Shown: positions 57,856-64,000 of the stretch, one piece after another
Layout of the letters: the number at the start of each line of letters is the position of its first letter
How positions within the stretch are numbered: the first letter of the stretch is position 1
NCBI GenBank assembly: GCA_014529385.2
Contig: CM043949.1
Span: 114,767,477 to 114,831,476 of the forward strand
Origin: Adiantum capillus-veneris
Lineage: Eukaryota; Streptophyta; Polypodiopsida; Polypodiales; Pteridaceae
Direction of reading: 5' to 3'
Length of the DNA: 64,000 nucleotides
Made by a program: the position numbers and the translations under genes
The notes under the pieces: generated by a model
Told to the model about the DNA's origin: nothing
The model's database searches: none
The model's input: the letters and a program-made list of their open reading frames with translations, nothing else

Positions 57856-58299
57856 TCATGGGTCATCCGTCTCCACTTTGTCTCTGATCTCCTCATGTAG
57901 ACAATCAAGAAACTTGTTCAATTTCAGAAAATCAACAGTTTGAATACAAGTTACCTCCATCAGTTCTCGCCAAAGGGCTTCAAATTCCCATACAAACGTT
58001 TGGAAACTTCTATCGGGATTCTGCTTTAAACCGTCCAGTTTCCTCTTTACCTCATGCACCTGCACTATTGGCACATACTAGCATCAAAAAGCCATTTGCA
58101 AACCTTCAGAGTTTATCTTTTCTTGTACCAATAGCCCATCAAACCACCGCTTTGCACTTCCTCGAACCAATAGCGGGAAAATTGTCATTGCACCTTCTTC
58201 CCTTGTCAACCTATTTTCCAACACAAACAAGCCATAGTCCTGTAGCCAGGCTTCTGCATCTTCCACCCCAGTGAAAGTAGGAAATATTGACCAACACAT
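57856..58299 (-). pseudogene. G3 Gag core
   Basis: MCWSIFPTFTGVEDAEAWLQ ... LVRGSAKRWFDGL, a stop near 58084, then DRSFQTFVWEFEALWREL ... LKLNKFLDCLHEEIRDKV. This is the Retrotrans_gag pattern (DAE-x-WL, AKRWFDG, W-x-F). The KLNKFLDCLHEEI end resembles the R1-D3 Gag (KLERFLECLHPEI), so G3 and R1 may be related families. Confidence 0.75.
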
Positions 58300-58359
58300 C
58301 TTGCACTGTATTTGATCTTCAAGATACGCACTTCATCAGCTCCAAAAACCACAACTTCA

Positions 58360-58379
58360 CCTTCTCAGTGGGAGCACCA
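58360..58379 (-). promoter_or_regulatory. Candidate primer-binding site of G3
   Basis: TGGTGCTCCCACTGAGAAGG on the minus strand, seven bases inside the right LTR. It starts with the TGG required for pairing with a tRNA CCA end, but I could not match it to a particular tRNA. Confidence 0.35.
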
Positions 58380-58386
58380 GAAGATG

Positions 58387-60309
58387 GATGGGGGGAAAGG
58401 GGAACACACCCGGAACCCAAACACTTTTCCTCCTTATAGCCCAGGATAATCACTGCACCCCAATCCACTAGAGTTCACCTTCAAAACTCGCACAATCGAC
58501 AACAATCCACATAGATCCAACCCGGTTATGATCGTACCGCATCACACACCACTCTTTCTTTCTCTCTCATGCACACAGAGGCCCGGGGAGTTACACACAT
58601 CTCCAACACCAGCACCGGATTGCCATAATAGAGCAAAGAGAAGGAGGGGTAAAAAGGAAGAAACAACACCAAAAATTGGTAGGATCTACTTCAATTATGG
58701 AAAAAAACAATTTGTCTATACAACCATGAAAACCTGCTACAACCTGCTTGGCATGGAGGTCTCGAGTAGCAACAAGGAAAAACCTCTCGCTTCACCGCTC
58801 GTGCAACTCTCCTCTCTGAGAGCACGACAACCAAAATGCAATTATGATGGCATCTTCGCTCCTAACTGCATCAACTCTGTCCTCCTATGAGAACTCGGAA
58901 ACACACCTATGAGTGAGCATCCTCTAGGTCGAGGGCTCCCTTGAACCAATGAAATCCCCGCACTTCTTCATTATCTTCTCCTTCTCGACTCCCCTAGAGC
59001 CCTCGCCTACAAAAAACCTCCTCCAAAACTCCCTCCTCTGCCAAAACAGGGGGATCTCCCTTTTTGCCTGTGTGAGTCTCTCCCTTCTTATTTTTGGACT
59101 CCCCATTCTATTTTAAGCACGCCTTTTTTCATGTGAAGGCACCCCTTTGTGGTGGTCCTGCCTTGAGCCCCAAGCTTACAGTCGCGGCGGTGCCACTGTG
59201 GGCACCACCCCTTACCAAACAATTTTGGCGCCTTTAAGGCACACGCGGGAATGCCCCCTCGCAATACCTCCACATCATCACTTGCATCGTGGATAGGGCC
59301 GCCCAGGACCGCCGACGCGCGCCACCATGCAGAGCTCGCAGCTGGACCGCCATAGCCAACTTCCAAAGGAGCTCCCACACCTCATGATACCCAATGGGAC
59401 ACCTCACGCAGGCTATATACCCCCTCCAGTCAGCACCTTTGTGCACATGTGGGACTATTCCCGGCTACGTGGCACTTCCTGAGAAACACACCCCCCAAGG
59501 GCCCCTAAAATCCCCAAAAATCCCACCAAAAAAACCCATTTTTGTCCCAGATTCGTAGACCTACCATACTTGGCATAGAGCTCCTCTCCTCGAGCCGTAA
59601 ACTTCTCTTGAAACTCCATGTTACCAGCTCCGATTTCCTCTGTCTTGGTTGTACCTTGACTTCACCAGGCATTCCAACCATCGCTCCAAAAATTGCCACA
59701 ATCATCAGGTCCCCAACTTCAATGGGTTATAACTTCACGCTCCGAGCTCCAATCGACCCGCAACTTCTTCCTGTTAACTCCATATGCTGCATAGCACAAT
59801 CCAAAACCTAGTTGAGCCTCAAAAAACACCAGATGGCACATTTCCCATGCAATCAAGTGGGCACCAACCTAGCCCCCGTAAAACTTTAACTGTCAATATC
59901 TTGACATTTGGGACTTAGATTGACAATCTGAAAATACCAGGAGGCTCCATAAATCAAGCACTACATGCCCATAGCCCTAAATTGGCTCGAACCACCTCCA
60001 ACTTTAAAGCATTCATAACTTGCACACCGTGGCTCTGTTTGACAAGCCGTCTGGACCTATTCATTCAACACTTTAAGCTTTATACATATGGGCCAGAAAA
60101 ATAGTACTTTGATCACCCTTCATCTGTCACCCTGTTAGGCCTTGAGTCTGAAACCTTTTTGGCCTATAAAATCACATAAAACATACATGTCCGTTGCCAC
60201 TTACCTGCCCGGGCTCTTGCCATCTGCTCTAGCCCTCTCCCATGCATCCATAAGCATACACATCGCTCCATGTGCCCTCTGCTAGGGTTGACACACTTTG
60301 GCTGCACCA
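58387..60309 (-). mobile_element. G3 5' LTR
   Basis: TGGATGGGGGG ... GGCTGCACCA, 1,923 bp; the direct-repeat partner of 49178-51156. Confidence 0.7.
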
Positions 60310-60526
60310 CCGTGTGTATGCATCCTCAAGTGTCTTCGGATATGACAACCTCCACATGGAGTTGAACATCCCGCAACATACCCTTAAGAAAATATTCCAA
60401 TAAAATCCTTTCATAAAAAAAATAAGGCTTACATTGCAAATCTTGAAAACGATTAACATAATCAACAACTAATTCACCCGCCCCTTGGAATAAGTTTAAC
60501 AGGTTCCAAATGCTAAATCAGAACGT
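60310..60526 (-). repeat. R1 repeat copy D2, right part
   Basis: Resumes D2 at TGTATGCATCCTCAAGTGTC and runs to a junction with D3 near 60527. It contains an uninterrupted CACTA target equivalent (CATCCC GCAA CATACC near 60368-60380). Confidence 0.75.
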
Positions 60527-61766
60527 TTTGTCAATTTAACAAATGCCTCAAACTCTAGTCCACACATGGATAGGATATTGTTTGTGGAAAGCGACATATA
60601 AAGTATGATCATTGCTCGTCGATACTCAAAGAAAAATGAATCCTTCAACAATGTTGTGGTATATCACCACCATGCTCACTTGCTCCACATGAAAATATTT
60701 GGGTGCTTCAGATCATCGAATGACGTCCTCCTTCTATAGCTTGTGACTCCTTTAGGACCTGCTTTTGAACACTTATTTCTTGACATTTTAATCTCTGTTT
60801 TGCCACTCAAGGACACCATTATCGTATCAAGTATTCAAGTTCGGTAATCCCAAATTGTCTTCTCTTTTGGAGCAATTGCTATGGCTTCATTGTCTTCATT
60901 ACCTGTTAAAATAGCTCCTTAAGGTAGATCAAGTGAGAGTATCGTCAATGTAGCAGATAGAATAGAAAACATTGGCAAACAATTGAAGTGAAAAATGAGA
61001 GTATCAGCGCTCCCTCGGACTGAAAAAAACTCCAATAGTGGCATCCTACGGGGAAAACTACCCTGCTAGATTAAACCCAGAATTTGCGGTTAGATCGGTG
61101 TCTTATCCATTGGGATTTTCTTTTTCCATTTAAATCTTACCCTTTTTCTATTACTTTCTCTATTCCCTTTATCTTCCCATAACCCCCTTGGATGAGAAAC
61201 TATGTCATCCTCAGCTATGTGTGGTACCCAATGTGGAGTAGATAAACTGGTCACTCAAAAAGAAGGTGACTCATTAGCTTGCAAAGGTGTTGGGGTGACG
61301 GCTGCTAGAATAGTAACCATAGGAGAACATGCCATAGAATTCAAACAAGTCTCTCTCTTGTATGTCTCAACTTAAAAGGTTACCCTCCATTGGACTGCTA
61401 AAACAATGGCTACAAAGGCCACCCCCACAACTCTAGCTCGTGCATATGCATCCTCAAGTGTCTTTGGATCTGACAACCTCACATGGAGTTAATATCCCTC
61501 AGCATACCCTTAAGAAAATATTTCAATAAAATCCTTTCATCAAAACAATAGGGATCACAATGCTCCTTCTTTCTTGAAAATGATTAACATAATCCACAAT
61601 TGATTCACCCTCCCCTTGGAATATGTTTAACAGGTTCCCAAAGGCTAAATTAGAAGGAAAAAAAGGGGAAATATAGCAACGAAAGCTCTACCCATTCCAT
61701 CCCAAGTTTGCATCAAATGTGGAGAATGTTGTAGCATACTATAGTACCACTACCTAGCTACCCCAG

Positions 61767-62193
61767 TCAAATAGGCAGGAAAGAAGTGCACTGGAGGTCT
61801 TTAGGCTTGGCATAGTCCTTAAACCAACAAGCTTGCACAAATTGCAATAAATGAGAATCAACTACATCGGTTCCAACTCCATCATAGGGTGTCAACTTGA
61901 CAATCCATTGATCAATAGGTCTCTTGCTAGATCGGGGAAAGATTGGTAACTCAGTGACATGAAAAAAAAACAATTACGGGATCAAGTTTCTCCTTAGTGA
62001 GAACCTCGCCAACGGAAGGCTCATCATCATCCAAAACATCAAATGGACAAAAATTTGAAGCATCAAAAACATATTCAATAAGAACATCTTTGTAGATATG
62101 AGTGTCGCTTGGTACAAACGCCACCCTTACTAAAGGCTGCATCTCATCTTCGATATGGTCAAAAGAAGCGGTACACCCCACTCTAGACTGCAC
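61767..62193 (-). pseudogene. R1-D3 gag remnant
   Basis: ASFDHIEDEMQPLVRVAFVP and VLDDDEPSVGEVLTKEKLD, then, after a stop near 61960, SSKRPIDQWIVKLTPYDGVG. Collinear with 45100-45500 in D1. Confidence 0.6.
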
Positions 62194-62196
62194 CTC

Positions 62197-62907
62197 CTAA
62201 AAAGGCTCAATAAAAATCACCTGTACTTTCTCTTCTAACACTGGAGGAGGTGCAAGGTCTTGCTTAATCTTCATCCTCGCCATAGCTTTAGCAATAAGCA
62301 CATGTGACTCCTCATCTATACTAACCATTGGCTCATCAAACCCCCAATCAACTTCATTTTTAGAGCTTACCTCTCTAGTCGACAGAGCCTCACCATCCCA
62401 AGGCATAAGAGAGGGTTTCTCAACCCCTTGGTCTTGGACATCACTCGTTTTTTCCTTGACTACTTGAGCAACTTCCAGCTTTGTATTTGCCTCTACAATT
62501 AGAGCCTCTGACACTTGCATAGTTGGCTTGATCTCCTCTATCACTTGATGATCTTTACCCTCTACTGAGAACTGAGAACCAACGACATCTTCTTCATGCA
62601 TACCCTTGTTTATGCATCCTTCATCCTCGTTGATGAGATCCTCCTTTGAAGGCATGTATGTATAACACATGGGGGGCACCAATGAAACACAATATGGAAT
62701 AGAGCTTACCCATGGAGAACTTGTAACCGCTACATGTCGTGAACTGTGAACTCTTTTTACCTGCACTGCTTGTTGCGGGGTCATTGAAACAACCTCATAA
62801 TTACTAGGCTTGAGCAAACCCATCTCCAATTTCTTCTTTGTCTTTCTACTCTTCACTTTGGCGACGTACACTGCATCCTCATTGGACTTTGTACCAACAA
62901 ACTCCAC
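62197..62907 (-). pseudogene. R1-D3 gag-linked region, 236 codons
   Basis: Starts MEFVGTKSNEDAVYVAKVKS after the KLERFLECLHPEI Gag segment. Then basic KSRKTKKK and a long acidic, low-complexity part. No domain known. It ends at a stop before the D1-like ASFDHIEDEMQ segment. Confidence 0.5.
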
Positions 62908-62913
62908 CTTCTC

Positions 62914-63168
62914 TCAAATTTCGGGATGTAAGCACTCCAAAAACCTCTCTAATTTGAAGTAGTCGTTACCACGATACACAATTTGCAAACAACTATTTCC
63001 CTTGCCCGAACCCCGCCGAACCGAGCCAACCCTGACAACATGTACCCAATGGAAAAAAAAATCATTGTAGCTTCTATCTACAACCTCTTCAAACACCATA
63101 TCTGTCCATATATGCATCTCGACAAGCACACAATCCCTTGCCAAACCTTTAGCATGCACAACACTCAC
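62914..63168 (-). pseudogene. R1-D3 Gag C-terminal core
   Basis: FKLERFLECLHPEI at its end matches the G3 Gag core. An in-frame stop separates it from the 236-codon region. Upstream part not recognised. Confidence 0.5.
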
Positions 63169-63400
63169 AGATATACAATCCCAAATTTGAGCACATGCCT
63201 TTATCCACTAGCAACCACAAGTTGGCCTACAAGCTTGCATCCTCATGGCATATCCCATACCCACGGAAAGAGATTTCACATAGTACATACAAATGTAAGC
63301 ATACGAGAAAAAAATAACAACCAAGACTATGGAGATCATGTCACTCGATAAACTTGGAATGAATGTGTACAATGGTGGCTTTATATCAAAAACATCCTTT

Positions 63401-64000
63401 AGTGCAGCATCTGGCCAACCCTTTACATGCACTAGAGCTCCTCTTTACCACACTCTGACATTCTTCAATTACTCTTGCGCAGCCTGCAAGTGTCATCCTT
63501 TGTAAACAGCAGGTATGCACGCCTTGAGAAGACCCCTATTCTTCTCCCATGCGCTCGACACTTCTTGTTTTTTCCAATGGCCACAACAAACTTCCCAAGC
63601 TCACGGCCTGGCTCTGATCTGAGCTGCTACAGTCTCCCGGGCATCTCCTCTACAACTGGGGGCCCTGCAACTCGGCTCCCAATTTGTTTTTGCATGCATG
63701 CCTCAAAATTTTCTCGTTGACCCTCAGGCCCGAGCTCATTTGCAGCTCCTTCCTCTGAAGTCGGCCTTTGTAGCTCCTCTAACCTGCAGCTGATCTCGGC
63801 CCTGCTCGCCTCAAAGCGGCCTTGAGCTCCTTGCTGACATCTCCTTCATTTCATGCCCTCGCAGCCCTGCACATGGTTAGCTTCTTCTACCCCCACACCG
63901 CATGCAGGTCCCCCCCCCTTGTTCTCTTGATGGCTCTACCATACCGCCCCTGAAGCCACCATGCAACATTCTCTCTTTTTGCTCTTGACCTCCCTCCATC
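63401..64000. other. No supported gene
   Basis: C-rich sequence with short low-similarity ORFs. It may be R1 leader or LTR sequence, but no border or motif is visible. Confidence 0.4.

Larger units (their letters stand above)
49178..60309 (-). mobile_element. LTR element G3 with only gag remnants (LARD-like), split by copia B
   Basis: Two long direct repeats (49178-51156 and 58387-60309, ~1.95 kb) both start TGGATGGGGGG and end GCACCA. They enclose ~2.0 kb once copia B is removed. Flanking sequences are the two halves of R1-D2. Flank 5-mers CCGGT and CCGTG may be a mutated target duplication. Gag-like ORFs lie next to the right LTR on the minus strand. No protease, RT or integrase is seen. 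Size and content fit a large retrotransposon derivative. Confidence 0.7.
60527..63400 (-). repeat. R1 repeat copy D3
   Basis: Starts abruptly inside the shared non-coding block (GTCAATTTAACAAATGCCTC). It then follows D1 through CTCACATGGAGT, the empty CACTA site (61484-61498), and gag parts to ~63200. It lacks both the CACTA and copia insertions. Confidence 0.75.

Overview
This window looks like the repeat-rich, intergenic part of a large land-plant nuclear genome. The evidence is Ty1/copia and Ty3/gypsy LTR retrotransposons with plant-type primer sites (initiator tRNA-Met for the copias, tRNA-Asp for a gypsy), an En/Spm (CACTA) family, GT-AG introns in decayed genes, and very long pure (CT)n tracts. 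I cannot name the species; a fern, lycophyte or gymnosperm is only a guess. I see no intact ordinary host gene, no tRNA or rRNA gene and no CRISPR array.

Layout. 1-8070: a minus-strand Ty3/gypsy element (G1; gag, protease, RT, tRNA-Asp primer site, right-hand LTR), inserted into the integrase tail of an older plus-strand chromovirus-like element (8075 to about 9660). 9735-10900: tandem array of ~88-bp half-units, each able to fold into a hairpin. 11016-11877: decayed RING-finger gene. 12068-13443: CACTA terminus plus a TNP2-like transposase exon on the minus strand. 13517-15405: local duplications, (CCTAA)-like arrays and a tandem array of ~125-bp foldbacks. 16089-18940: degenerate gypsy LTR/primer-site remnants, AT-rich DNA and small inverted repeats. 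19277-20737: decayed two-exon gene on the minus strand.

21271-27209: a nearly complete LINE (ORF1, and ORF2 with APE endonuclease and RT) whose two ends both lie in (TC)n microsatellite. 27400-29938: two decayed, unrecognised coding regions. 30054-30406: foldback element. 30553-31298: decayed histone H3-fold gene with CENH3-like features. 31696-34363: decayed transposon-like gene with a GDLK and PCIYC signature. 35593-41121: copia A, older, with frameshifts.

35140-63400: three diverged copies (D1, D2, D3) of a gypsy-like repeat (R1) carrying gag remnants. D1 was invaded by copia A and by a 1,587-bp CACTA derivative. D2 was split by G3, an LTR element with ~1.95-kb LTRs and only a gag remnant inside, and G3 was in turn invaded by copia B (51941-57179), a young element with an uninterrupted 1,449-codon gag-pol. 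Because R1 is repeated, empty sites for two insertions can be read inside the window.

Nearly all coding sequence belongs to mobile elements. Many in-frame stops can be explained as single C-to-T changes of CGA, CAA or CAG, as expected of methylated, silenced DNA. Copia B, and the LINE apart from one slip near its 3' end, look recently active.
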